From: a virus
Virus record (IMG/VR): IMGVR_UViG_3300025083_000253
Coordinates: 1-22,128 of that record
Strand: one strand, 5' to 3'
DNA: 22,128 bases
Each line of letters opens with the position of its first letter. The stretch's first letter is position 1. Both the position numbers and the translations under genes were made by a program. Under the pieces are notes generated by a model. That model did not search any database. It was not told the DNA's origin and saw only the letters and a list, made by a program, of their open reading frames with translations. Positions 1-7,296 of this stretch are shown here, piece by piece.

Positions 1-1
1 A

Positions 2-223
2 TTAATGCCCCCACCCGTTTAAAAAAGTATCAAACAAGAAACCCATTATACTAAACTCTAGAACGGCTCCAATAATATTGCCAACCAAGAAGAAAAATAA
101 TGTGGAGCATAAGCCCCAAAACCACGCTCTCATTTTCAAAAAGAAAATATCAGCAGAGTGCGCTCTTTGGGTATTATAGGCATAATCTGATTCAGAAAAG
201 CCCATCAAATCCCCAAAGACCAT
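2..223 (-). CDS. Small membrane protein, unknown function
   Basis: This 73-residue protein is the last gene of the rightward-to-leftward operon in this window. A polar N-terminal third (about residues 1-30) is followed by an almost continuous hydrophobic stretch (about residues 33-70) rich in Phe, Trp, Leu and Gly, enough for one long or two short membrane helices. The ATG follows a strong ribosome site, GAGGTGG, with 4 nt between them, and the preceding membrane-protein gene ends just upstream. I do not recognise a family. Two consecutive small membrane proteins after the capsid genes could be holin-like or virion membrane-interaction proteins, but nothing in the sequence decides this. Confidence 0.7.
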   Translation of the reverse strand: MVFGDLMGFSESDYAYNTQRAHSADIFFLKMRAWFWGLCSTLFFFLVGNIIGAVLEFSIMGFLFDTFLNGWGH

Positions 224-232
224 TTAACCACC

Positions 233-619
233 TCATTGTAGTGTGGCTAAGAATTCGGTCCCAAGAGTGTTTTCTTCTGTTTCAGCAGGTTGCGAATAAG
301 CAAATGGCACTGAAAATTGCTTTGCGCTTTCCCGCATTTTAATTTTTTGTTGTTCGTCTCTTGCTTTTCTTTCCCAATAGGCAGCAATCTTTCTATCGAG
401 AAGCCACATCTCTATTTTATCATTTAATGACAAGTCAAAGACTGCCTTTACCACCATAATTGCTCCTATTGTCCCGAGACCGAACAAGATAGAATGCGCT
501 AATGGCCCATAAGGAAACCCTAGCCCAATCATAGCATAAGCATATACATTTGCCCCGCTTAATGCACCGACAAAAAGAATTGTCATAACTAAGCGAGTGT
601 CTTGATTAAGAGCAGCCAT
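233..619 (-). CDS. Membrane protein with two predicted helices
   Basis: A 128-residue protein with two hydrophobic segments (about residues 9-33 and 40-64), the second Gly/Ile/Val rich, followed by a charged basic segment (about 67-95) and a polar C-terminus. The topology suggests a hairpin in the membrane with a cytoplasmic basic tail. Its ATG has a textbook ribosome site, GAGGTGAT, and the stop codon of the upstream decoration-like gene is read within that same TGAGGTGAT string, so translation is probably coupled. No family was recognised. A holin or antiholin role is possible from size and topology alone, but is unproven. It is co-directional with the neighbouring small membrane gene at the window's left edge. 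Confidence 0.75.
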   Translation of the reverse strand: MAALNQDTRLVMTILFVGALSGANVYAYAMIGLGFPYGPLAHSILFGLGTIGAIMVVKAVFDLSLNDKIEMWLLDRKIAAYWERKARDEQQKIKMRESAKQFSVPFAYSQPAETEENTLGTEFLATLQ

Positions 620-628
620 TATATCACC

Positions 629-949
629 TCAATTAAATTCAACAGAAACTGCCGCACCTTCTCCTGCTCCGGAAGAAATACTCAAATATAAACCATTTAC
701 GGCTAATACGCCATGCATGTCAAATTCAACCACTGGTGGGCTTGCTCTCGCTGCGGGGTCTGCGGGGTCGGTTGTAGCCACAATGAACCTTGCTAATTCT
801 GTTCCGCTTGCGGCAGAAGCATTGTCAAAAACCTTAATTGTTGTAGGTTTAGTCCCCGTTAAGACAGCATGGATGGAAACCAACCTTACCTGCCCTACAA
901 AAACCGCAGTGCTTGATGTTTTGACTCCACTTGAACGACATTGTGGCAT
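629..949 (-). CDS. Probable virion decoration/stabilisation protein (beta-sandwich)
   Basis: A 106-residue protein rich in Val, Thr, Ser, Ala and Gly with alternating hydrophobic residues, as in a beta-sandwich. The pattern 'VRLVSIHAVLTGT...IKVFDN...' and the ending 'NGLYLSISSG...VSVEF' resemble small jelly-roll head or tail decoration proteins of tailed viruses. Position after the major capsid gene and two other small structural-type genes supports this. I chose the ATG at 949 over the one at 955 because the ribosome site GAGGT is then 7 nt away, matching the other genes; from 955 it would be only 1 nt away. The family assignment rests on pattern and context only. Confidence 0.65.
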   Translation of the reverse strand: MPQCRSSGVKTSSTAVFVGQVRLVSIHAVLTGTKPTTIKVFDNASAASGTELARFIVATTDPADPAARASPPVVEFDMHGVLAVNGLYLSISSGAGEGAAVSVEFN

Positions 950-1004
950 ACGCATAACCTCTCTTCATTCCCTCACTTGAGGAGGGCATATTTAGGCTTT
1001 CCGC

Positions 1005-1331
1005 CTACTCCTTTAGTGCAGAAGAAGGTTTCTTTGTATTCTTCTTCTTAGTGATTGATTTCTTAGCCTTTGGGAGCAATAAACCACATAATGTAGAAAC
1101 ATCTGGAAGGTCGTTTTCAAGTTGCTTTCGCAGAACAACCAATTGTTTTTCAGTTGTTTCTTTAAGAGCGTTTCTGTCGTCCTCAACAAAGGTGAACATA
1201 AGGTTTCTATCACCAATTTTAGCAATAGCCCATTCTGTTCCTACTTCCAATTCTGCATTCCTTCGGAGCAGACCAAAAGGTGTTTCTAACCTACCGATGT
1301 TTGATTCATCGGATAATTTGACTAGAGCCAA
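1005..1331 (-). CDS. Small structural-type protein with basic C-terminal tail
   Basis: A 108-residue protein that starts at TTG after a GAGGTG ribosome site. It begins with the same five residues, MALVK, as the next gene upstream, and the DNA around the two starts is closely similar. About residues 8-75 look like a small mixed fold with no recognised family. The last 25 residues are a Lys/Thr/Ser-rich basic tail (KKSITKKKNTKKPSS) that could contact DNA or the acidic inner face of a capsid. It sits between two likely decoration proteins downstream of the major capsid gene, so a head-completion or head-decoration role is the natural guess, but it is inference. Confidence 0.7.
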   Translation of the reverse strand: MALVKLSDESNIGRLETPFGLLRRNAELEVGTEWAIAKIGDRNLMFTFVEDDRNALKETTEKQLVVLRKQLENDLPDVSTLCGLLLPKAKKSITKKKNTKKPSSALKE

Positions 1332-1340
1332 ATTAACACC

Positions 1341-1703
1341 TCAAATGTTCCCATAGACACGAACACGAACACTTCCGCCATTAGCATCGTTAGAAAGTGT
1401 TGTTCCACTAGACATTGTAGTATGCATAAAAGCAACAGAAGTTGCTGATTCATATGCACCAGTAGCACTGCATTCCACTTTGATAGCGATGTCATTCGTG
1501 CTATTGTTAGGATTATCGTCTCCTGTAATCATAACCGCAGTAATGGTTTTAAGACCAAAGTCAGAAGCAGGAATCACTGAACCTGCCGCCACTACTTGGC
1601 TGATGTCAATAACTGCATCCACGAAGTATTCGTCTCCCGAAACACGGGGGGTAGTCATACCTTTATGGTCTGCTAAGACCGTAATTGCTTTTACTAGAGC
1701 CAA
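1341..1703 (-). CDS. Probable capsid decoration protein
   Basis: A 120-residue protein immediately downstream of the major capsid gene, beginning MALVK from a TTG start preceded by GAGGTG (upstream gene stop TGA lies in the same string). Its composition (Val, Thr, Ser, Ala, Asp, Gly; almost no Lys after residue 20, no Cys except one) and alternating hydrophobic pattern, ending 'GGSVRVRVYGNI', suggest an all-beta protein like head-decoration or head-fibre proteins of tailed viruses. The position directly after the capsid gene is the usual location for such proteins. No specific family can be named from sequence inspection. Confidence 0.7.
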   Translation of the reverse strand: MALVKAITVLADHKGMTTPRVSGDEYFVDAVIDISQVVAAGSVIPASDFGLKTITAVMITGDDNPNNSTNDIAIKVECSATGAYESATSVAFMHTTMSSGTTLSNDANGGSVRVRVYGNI

Positions 1704-1713
1704 TTAAAACACC

Positions 1714-3048
1714 TCACTTAAGGTTGGTAATCTTGCCTTGTCCCTTAAAGTAAGAACAGCCCATTTCAGCAATTGTGCGGTATAATGCTCTGTTGCCCAA
1801 TTGTCCGACACCGAAGGGGTTTCCGTTTGAAATACCGTCCTCGAAGTATTGGGTTGGTTTCATAACTGCAAGCCATAGATGGTCAGTATCAAGCAAAAGC
1901 ATATCCGAAATGGTTCCCGAATCAGCCGAAGTGCTTTGCATTTGAGCAACAGGAATCAATGGGATGTCGTAGTAGGTAGCCACACGGAAACCAACTTCTG
2001 CACCCTTAACACCACGAACACCGTTCACAGTAGGAACGATTTCCTTTCTATCCATAAATCGCTCTTGGCTCTGCAATAGGTCAGAAAGCGTTTGAAGGGT
2101 GTCATATCCAGTAAGAATAACCTTTGGAGAACCACCGTTCTGTCGCAATTCACGGAGCGTTGCGTTGAGAATACTCAAAGTAAATGGCCGAGAAGCACCC
2201 GAAGCATAACTGTCAGCACCATTAACGACACAATCAAGGAAAGAAGCACTATCACGGTTGGTTCCGTAAATGTGGTATGCTTGCGTAATATCGTTGGTAA
2301 TAGACGAAACAGGGAAGTTATCCGCATCCATTTGGTCTAATTCTGCATTAGACGAAATGATTTTGTAAAGCGAAGTGTAGTTTCGGTCAATGTTTGCGGC
2401 GGCGTTGGTCTTATCTGCTTGAAGGTATGCTTCAAGAGGTGCGAGCATCATAAGGTTTTGAGACTCTGCATGGTGCTTGCCCATATCCTCACGCATTTGC
2501 GCTCTAATATCACCAATTCCATCATCAATTTGAGCCATTTCCATAGCCAATTCACTGAAATCAAACTGATGAGCAACGGTTTTCGGACTCATAAAGAGTG
2601 TGGAATATTCGGGAGCAATAGCGATTAAACCATCACCGGAGGTTGAAAGAGAAGCATTCTCAGGCACACCACCGATATGGTCAAGGCGTGGGGCATCCGT
2701 TCCAGCCAAATCCGTTCCAGTTTGAGTGAAAGAGTGGGTGTTGCCCGTTCCACCAGCAGGACGCTTTGAAAGGACTCTCCAACCGCTTGAAGTGTAAGGA
2801 CGCTTTGCCATAACGGAAAGAGCATTCACTTCTCGGTTAAGCATAGACCAAACTTTCTGTCCGTAAAGGACTTGGTAAAGGTTTCCGGCAATACCGGATG
2901 TTGCGGAGGTTTGAGTTGCGGCATCGTGCCCGCCGTGAATACCGCTAACGGTTCCGGCAGTCTTAAGAAGCATATTGTTTGCTCCATTAAAATTAAGTCC
3001 ATAAGTTTGTGCTTCTAGGTCTGCAATTGTGTTAATATATCCTGTCAT
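1714..3048 (-). CDS. Major capsid protein, HK97 fold
   Basis: A 444-residue protein that should form the icosahedral head shell. The C-terminal half has the features of HK97-type coat proteins: a P-domain segment 'VILTGYDTLQTLSDLLQSQ' and a final strand-rich part with 'DMLLLDTDHLWLAV', an Arg-rich loop and 'EMGCSYFKGQGKITNL'. It directly follows the protease/scaffold gene, the standard head-gene order. An in-frame ATG lies nine codons upstream, but the start at 3048 is strongly preferred because GAGGTGA sits exactly 5 nt before it. There is no long N-terminal delta domain, consistent with the scaffold being encoded on the preceding gene. Confidence in the HK97 assignment comes from these motifs together with the context. 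Confidence 0.85.
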   Translation of the reverse strand: MTGYINTIADLEAQTYGLNFNGANNMLLKTAGTVSGIHGGHDAATQTSATSGIAGNLYQVLYGQKVWSMLNREVNALSVMAKRPYTSSGWRVLSKRPAGGTGNTHSFTQTGTDLAGTDAPRLDHIGGVPENASLSTSGDGLIAIAPEYSTLFMSPKTVAHQFDFSELAMEMAQIDDGIGDIRAQMREDMGKHHAESQNLMMLAPLEAYLQADKTNAAANIDRNYTSLYKIISSNAELDQMDADNFPVSSITNDITQAYHIYGTNRDSASFLDCVVNGADSYASGASRPFTLSILNATLRELRQNGGSPKVILTGYDTLQTLSDLLQSQERFMDRKEIVPTVNGVRGVKGAEVGFRVATYYDIPLIPVAQMQSTSADSGTISDMLLLDTDHLWLAVMKPTQYFEDGISNGNPFGVGQLGNRALYRTIAEMGCSYFKGQGKITNLK

Positions 3049-3053
3049 AATAA

Positions 3054-3060
3054 TCACCTC
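3054..3060 (-). promoter_or_regulatory. Strong Shine-Dalgarno site of the major capsid gene
   Basis: GAGGTGA lies 5 nt before the capsid ATG (3048), and the TGA stop of the protease/scaffold gene (3061-3059) overlaps it. This decides the start of the capsid gene and shows the stop-inside-ribosome-site arrangement repeated throughout the window. Confidence 0.8.
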
Positions 3061-3733
3061 AAAGGTTTCCTCCAAAAGCCATCTTATGAATTGTGTTCCA
3101 ATCCATTTCGGCTAATTCATCCATTGATGGGAGTGTAATTGTGGCTTCTTCCTGAGCCTTGATGATTTCGGCCTTTTCGGAAGTCAAGGACTTGCGAAGC
3201 GCAGTAAATTCATCCTTAAGTGATGCAATCTCGGAAGCGGCATCATATTGAGACTTTGCGAGAATGTTTTCACGGGTTCCCTTTTCAGCCTCAAAGCGTT
3301 GTGCAAATTGCTTTTGGAGGTTATCGTAAGCCAACTTCTCCAATTGCTCTTGACGGAAAGCCTCGTAAGCCTTCTCAATATTTCCAACAGAAAGGTCAAG
3401 AGTTTCTAATTCGTTGTTGCCAAAGGCCTTAACAACGGGCATATCCGTTGCTCTTGGCTTTCCGTTGTCAATAACGATTCTATCAGCAGGTTCGCCAATT
3501 TCAACACCTGCGCCATCAAGAGTGGAAACATAAGCCTTCATTTCGGCTTCGGGGTCGGTGTCCATAGACTCCTTATCCTCTTCGTCTCCCATTCTTTCCA
3601 TCATCTTTTCAGGCATCATCTTCTCTTCTTCAGAGAGTTTGCCCATATCATCATCTTCTTCTTCCTTTCGGAGAGTATTCACTTCATTCATTAGTGCATC
3701 CAACTCTTCCAGTGCTTTTTCCAGTTTGCTCAT
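3059..3733 (-). CDS. Candidate separate scaffold protein from an internal start
   Basis: An in-frame ATG at 3733, inside the protease/scaffold gene, is preceded by AGGTGA with a 5-nt spacer, exactly the ribosome site and spacing used by genuine genes in this window. Initiation there would make a 224-residue protein starting MSKLEKALEELDALM: the scaffold domain without the protease, keeping the C-terminal WNTIHKM tail. Nested scaffold genes of this kind are known in tailed phages (lambda Nu3 within gene C). The start lies right at the boundary between the protease domain and the helical region. Expression is inferred, not shown. Confidence 0.55.
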   Translation of the reverse strand: MSKLEKALEELDALMNEVNTLRKEEEDDDMGKLSEEEKMMPEKMMERMGDEEDKESMDTDPEAEMKAYVSTLDGAGVEIGEPADRIVIDNGKPRATDMPVVKAFGNNELETLDLSVGNIEKAYEAFRQEQLEKLAYDNLQKQFAQRFEAEKGTRENILAKSQYDAASEIASLKDEFTALRKSLTSEKAEIIKAQEEATITLPSMDELAEMDWNTIHKMAFGGNL

Positions 3734-4264
3734 GTTTTTCACCTGTTTTTTGTCTTGTTTCAAAATATCAAATTTTGCTTCGGGGTTAATTCCTTTTTCG
3801 CAGATAGTAATCTCATGTAATTCTAATTTACTTATTTCATTATATTGGCCTAATTCGGGATGGTTTTTCTTAACCTTTTGAATTGCTTGTCCTCCAATGC
3901 TAAATGACCTTAATGAACCTTTTCTAATTCCTCGATTGATTTCTTTTGCCTTTTCAATGTCATCTCTTAATTTAATTACTACAAAGAATCCGACATCATC
4001 AACCTCTGTTTTCCATAATTTTCCATTTTTATCTCGGTGTGATTTTACTACTTCTCCGACTTGAACATTTGAGTGGTTAGTCATTACATTTCTAAACTTT
4101 GGGTTCTCCATGTATTTTTCCACTGCTTCGTTTAATGCTTTGAGTGTGATTAAATCATTTTGCTTATCAACAATTTCAATGCTTGCATATCCACCAATCA
4201 TTAGATTATCGCTTTTTAGAATCCTGAAGTCTAATGGTTGTTCTCTCTTGAGTAGGAGGGACAT
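3059..4264 (-). CDS. Prohead protease fused to scaffold domain
   Basis: A 401-residue fusion. Residues about 20-165 resemble the HK97/XkdF-type prohead serine protease: 'GGYASIEIVDKQNDLIT', the catalytic-type His in 'TNHSNVQVGEV' (about residue 64), the Ser in 'SFSIGG' (about 122) and the closing 'ELHEITICEKGINPEA'. From about residue 178 it becomes a scaffold-like, highly charged helical region with an acidic Met-rich stretch (about 205-240) and a coiled coil (about 300-370). The last 13 residues, WNTIHKMAFGGNL, match the ending of the small protein at 8003-8245 and the tag on many others here. It should assemble with the coat, then cut scaffold and cargo. No strong ribosome site precedes it; TTG at 4273 is an alternative start. 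A TATA box just upstream suggests near-leaderless expression. Confidence 0.85.
   Translation of the reverse strand: MSLLLKREQPLDFRILKSDNLMIGGYASIEIVDKQNDLITLKALNEAVEKYMENPKFRNVMTNHSNVQVGEVVKSHRDKNGKLWKTEVDDVGFFVVIKLRDDIEKAKEINRGIRKGSLRSFSIGGQAIQKVKKNHPELGQYNEISKLELHEITICEKGINPEAKFDILKQDKKQVKNMSKLEKALEELDALMNEVNTLRKEEEDDDMGKLSEEEKMMPEKMMERMGDEEDKESMDTDPEAEMKAYVSTLDGAGVEIGEPADRIVIDNGKPRATDMPVVKAFGNNELETLDLSVGNIEKAYEAFRQEQLEKLAYDNLQKQFAQRFEAEKGTRENILAKSQYDAASEIASLKDEFTALRKSLTSEKAEIIKAQEEATITLPSMDELAEMDWNTIHKMAFGGNL
3739..3744 (-). promoter_or_regulatory. Internal ribosome binding site for nested scaffold
   Basis: AGGTGA, then 5 nt, then ATG (3733-3731), lying inside the coding sequence of the protease/scaffold gene. 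The spacing equals that of the capsid and other genes, which makes chance less likely. Confidence 0.5.
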
Positions 4265-4292
4265 TTCCAACAACCCTTCGTTATCAAATCAA

Positions 4293-4300
4293 GTATATAA
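4293..4300 (-). promoter_or_regulatory. Candidate archaeal TATA box for the protease-capsid operon
   Basis: On the minus strand the 45-nt gap after the ligase fragment holds CTTATATAC, close to the archaeal TATA consensus. A transcription start about 25 nt downstream of its centre would fall near 4271, only a few bases before the protease start codons (4273 TTG, 4264 ATG). That predicts a leaderless or nearly leaderless mRNA and explains why this gene, unlike its neighbours, lacks a good ribosome site. It would allow head genes to be expressed separately from the genes upstream. Confidence 0.45.
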
Positions 4301-4309
4301 GAACCTTGG

Positions 4310-4675
4310 TCAGCGAGGGATTTTTTTATTGGAAAACTTGTCCTCATAAATATCCCATAGTCCTTCGTCGCCTTCTTTGTCTGCTGGTTTTTGCTCATAA
4401 CCGGTCCAAGCCAGCCACATTTTGTTCTCTCCAACGGGAAGGTATCGGACATGAAACTTGGTTTCAAACTTATTTCCTTCCAAAAAGTATTCGTGATAAC
4501 CGTTCCTTTGAATTCCAAGTTTCACTGTGCCACTATCCACGATTTTCTCTTTGTCAATGTTTTGAGCAACCTCGGCAGGGTATTTTCCTGCCGCACCGAA
4601 TAGGTCAAACATTTCCTCTTCGTTTTGAGTATCAATCACCCAATTGATTGTCTCGTCGCCAAGACTCATCACCAT
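4310..4675 (-). CDS. Displaced C-terminal domain of the DNA ligase (LigD phosphoesterase-like)
   Basis: A 121-residue reading frame directly after the ligase gene. The segment 'GAAGKYPAEVAQ' followed by 'YHEYFLEGNKFETKFHVRYL' and 'KMWLAWTGYEQKP' resembles the C-terminal half of the beta-barrel (3'-phosphoesterase-like) domain found with LigD-type ATP-dependent ligases. It has no ribosome site before its first ATG codons, unlike nearly all other genes here. Removing one copy of the 29-bp tandem repeat at 4715-4772 puts this frame in phase with the ligase, without any stop, giving one 982-residue protein. I therefore read it as the last domain of the ligase, cut off by a frameshift or by a sequence error. 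The domain name is tentative; the frame relationship is directly visible. Confidence 0.65.
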   Translation of the reverse strand: MVMSLGDETINWVIDTQNEEEMFDLFGAAGKYPAEVAQNIDKEKIVDSGTVKLGIQRNGYHEYFLEGNKFETKFHVRYLPVGENKMWLAWTGYEQKPADKEGDEGLWDIYEDKFSNKKIPR

Positions 4676-4677
4676 GT

Positions 4678-7287
4678 TTAAATTATCATCTTTACGGGAA
4701 TATAATTTAAATTGCCCCTCCCGATACTTTTCTGGCGTTTTATCCCCTCCCGATACTTTTCTGGCGTTTTATATTCTGCTTTGAGCATAGCATATTTGTC
4801 TGTAAAATTAGAATCGCCTTGAATGCAGTTTTGATATTCTTCTAAGGCTTGTTCTAATGGGCCATAATCTACATCATCAACTCTTTCATTTAAAAAATCA
4901 TCTACTATTGGTAATAACGCATCACAATCGTAATAATTTACCACCTCTTTTATTTGCTTAACTTCTTCTTCATAAGTTTTTGCCCAATCGTCCCGTTCTT
5001 CATCTATTATATTAGAGCGAAAGTTAGCATAAGTTCCATATTGACTAGAAAGAGCATCAAGCACCTGTATTCTGTTTTCTCTGATAGCCTGTTTTAATTT
5101 TTCACAACATTCACCATCTTTATTTGGATAATCAATAGTAATATCTTTAATTTCCTTTTCTTCAGGTTCAGCATCTCTATTGATTAAAACTGGAGATTTT
5201 AAAAGTCTTTTTAGGATAGCATCTCCATGCAGTTTATTTTCTTTAAATTCAATATGTTCTCTTGCACTTGCCCATTCTTTAAGACCCTGCATGCCGCCAT
5301 CAACGACTTCATTATAGAGGCTTCCGTGTTTAGCACTTAAGAAATTATGAACCTGCTTAACAGTTTTTGGGCCATTATCTTGTAAATAATTTGTAATAAT
5401 AGTAGTTAAGGTCCCTGCCTTTGTTTTCATAATTTCTTCCGCTTGGTTTTTCCAATCGTCTAAATTAATTATGGCATTCTTAGACATAAGATTATCCTCT
5501 TCAAAACCATAAACAGTAAATCCTCCCATATCTGATTTACAAATAATGGTGGCCGTTCCGTGTATGTGGTCGGTGATTGTTATGCCTTTCTTCAATCCTT
5601 CAATAGAATAATTAAGAGACTTCTTAGTGTCTTGAGACAGTAATTCTAAAGCGACGATTTTATCTGGGTATTCCACTTCAGGGACTTCAATGACCTTTGC
5701 AGAATAAAGGGTATATCTATCTCCCGCATTTTTGACTTCATCAACCTTTACCCGAATAATTTCTCCAACATCAACGGAAATTTTTGTATTGAGGGCTTTC
5801 CCGACATTCATGTATTTAATGCCATTAACTTCTTGGGTGAATTTATTCTCCTCTTCAACAGGCCCAACACCTACAGTATATGAGTATAGGTTGCTCTTAG
5901 TTTTCTTTTTGTCCAAAACTACAACATCTAAATCTACAAACTTCTTCCACTTTATCCACTTAGGGTTCTTTTTTGTGCCAATGTAATAGGTTGAGGTAGC
6001 GTCTTTGATAACTACTCCTTCGGAAGTAGGCATATCCATAATTTTCTCTGCATATTCAGCAATATCTTTTAGATTATCCGCTCTGCGGGTGTCCTTCTTT
6101 GAAGGAAACTTGAGAACATCTGCGGAATGTTGAGCATAGTTGTTGAACATGATTGTCATTCTGTTTTCTAATTCTTCATCAAGAAGCGTCTGGTTCTCAT
6201 GTCGCATAATGTCAAAGACATGACATTTGAGGGTAGCCTTTGGGTATTTGTTCTTAAAAACATGGGCTATCGTGTCGGCACGATGCAGGGCTTCTTCACC
6301 ATCAAAAAGAATCAACTCTGCATCTAAAATGCAATCACCGAAATGCTTTGCTTTTAATTCATCAGCAATATCTTTACACTTCTCTGTAATTATTTTTTTA
6401 TTGTATGAAAATATCTTGATATTATTATCAATTTTATGTAATTGTATTCTCATACCATCATATTTTTCTTGAACAAACCATTCGCCACTAAAACCTTTTA
6501 ATTCCTTAATATCATCAATCTCAAAAATCCGATACATTGGTTTGTTTGGGATAATAAAATCACTTAAGGATTTTTGTTCTTCTGATTTTCTTTCTTTCTT
6601 GATTTCTAAAGACTTTTCCTCTTTTTCTGGGCTAACACCTTCAATGTCGATTAAATCATCTAGTTTTTCTTCATCATACCTTGAGAGCATAAAAAGTTCT
6701 AAGACTCCCATAGCGGTTTTAACGGCCCTTTCCACGCGTTTAGAGTCTTTTCCGTCCCCGTAATGTTCAATAATATACAAGGCAATATCGTCCACCTCTA
6801 GGTCAAGCCCCTCTAAACCATAAGTAATATCGTCGGGTTGCATGTCTTTAATTGCATAAATCTCCTTGGGAAGAGGTTCCTTGTCCTCTCGCAAAGCATA
6901 ATGCACAAACTTAACCATTTGCTCTGGCTTATCAAGTAATTCTTCCAAAACTTTGCCCTTAAATCTTTTAGCAAAGGGGTCTCGCACTAAATCCGAAGAG
7001 TAGCGAAGCATTTTGATGGCTTCGTATAACTCCTTTGCGCCAAGGCTTGAGGGGTCTTTAATGTCGTTGTTCTCAATGAGGCTTTCGGAAATGTAGTCTT
7101 TCATTTCATTCCCTGCGGCATCTAACTCATTGTATGATTCAATGATAGTGTCCACGACACTTCTCCAACGGCTCCCGTATTCTTTGGGGTCGTTAGCGGC
7201 AGAAAGATAAGCGACTCTCGTTTTCTCAAACAGACGAAGAATTTCTTCCGAAGGACGCTTATCCTTCTCAATGGTTGAGAGGCGCAT
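4678..7287 (-). CDS. ATP-dependent DNA ligase, large, with frameshifted 3' end
   Basis: An 869-residue enzyme that seals nicks in DNA using ATP. The nucleotidyltransferase core is clear: EKYDGMR with adenylated Lys275 (motif I), 'ILDAELILF' near 320-326 (III), 'CHVFDIM' near 355-361 (IIIa), 'SEGVVIKD' at 422-429 (IV) and 'KWIKWKK' at 443-449 (V), followed by an OB-fold-like region to about 535. About 250 residues precede the core and do not look like the usual archaeal ligase DNA-binding domain; about 330 follow it. The final residues after 'TPEKYREG' come from the second repeat copy read in another frame, so the natural C-terminus is probably the frame at 4310-4675. The start has AAGGGAT upstream. 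Its place among head genes is unusual. Confidence 0.88.
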   Translation of the reverse strand: MRLSTIEKDKRPSEEILRLFEKTRVAYLSAANDPKEYGSRWRSVVDTIIESYNELDAAGNEMKDYISESLIENNDIKDPSSLGAKELYEAIKMLRYSSDLVRDPFAKRFKGKVLEELLDKPEQMVKFVHYALREDKEPLPKEIYAIKDMQPDDITYGLEGLDLEVDDIALYIIEHYGDGKDSKRVERAVKTAMGVLELFMLSRYDEEKLDDLIDIEGVSPEKEEKSLEIKKERKSEEQKSLSDFIIPNKPMYRIFEIDDIKELKGFSGEWFVQEKYDGMRIQLHKIDNNIKIFSYNKKIITEKCKDIADELKAKHFGDCILDAELILFDGEEALHRADTIAHVFKNKYPKATLKCHVFDIMRHENQTLLDEELENRMTIMFNNYAQHSADVLKFPSKKDTRRADNLKDIAEYAEKIMDMPTSEGVVIKDATSTYYIGTKKNPKWIKWKKFVDLDVVVLDKKKTKSNLYSYTVGVGPVEEENKFTQEVNGIKYMNVGKALNTKISVDVGEIIRVKVDEVKNAGDRYTLYSAKVIEVPEVEYPDKIVALELLSQDTKKSLNYSIEGLKKGITITDHIHGTATIICKSDMGGFTVYGFEEDNLMSKNAIINLDDWKNQAEEIMKTKAGTLTTIITNYLQDNGPKTVKQVHNFLSAKHGSLYNEVVDGGMQGLKEWASAREHIEFKENKLHGDAILKRLLKSPVLINRDAEPEEKEIKDITIDYPNKDGECCEKLKQAIRENRIQVLDALSSQYGTYANFRSNIIDEERDDWAKTYEEEVKQIKEVVNYYDCDALLPIVDDFLNERVDDVDYGPLEQALEEYQNCIQGDSNFTDKYAMLKAEYKTPEKYREGIKRQKSIGRGNLNYIPVKMII
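4715..4772. repeat. 29-bp perfect tandem duplication inside the ligase gene
   Basis: Two identical adjacent 29-base copies, 4715-4743 and 4744-4772, each starting CCCCTCCCGATAC on the plus strand. The unit is not a multiple of three, so it shifts the reading frame near the ligase 3' end. With one copy deleted the ligase frame runs straight into the reading frame at 4310-4675. Confidence 0.95.
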
Positions 7288-7296
7288 TTAAATCCC

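Noticed and set aside
956-1004. Short hairpins (AGGC...GCCT and CCTCA...TGAGG) and a weak TATA-like TAAATAT between two structural genes
   Set aside because: Stems are only 4-5 bp with no T-rich tail, and the TATA match is poor; the gap may just hold the next ribosome site.
4678-4743. The last 18 or so residues of the ligase frame as a genuine C-terminus
   Set aside because: They come from the second repeat copy read in a shifted frame; the alternative frame continues into a recognisable domain.
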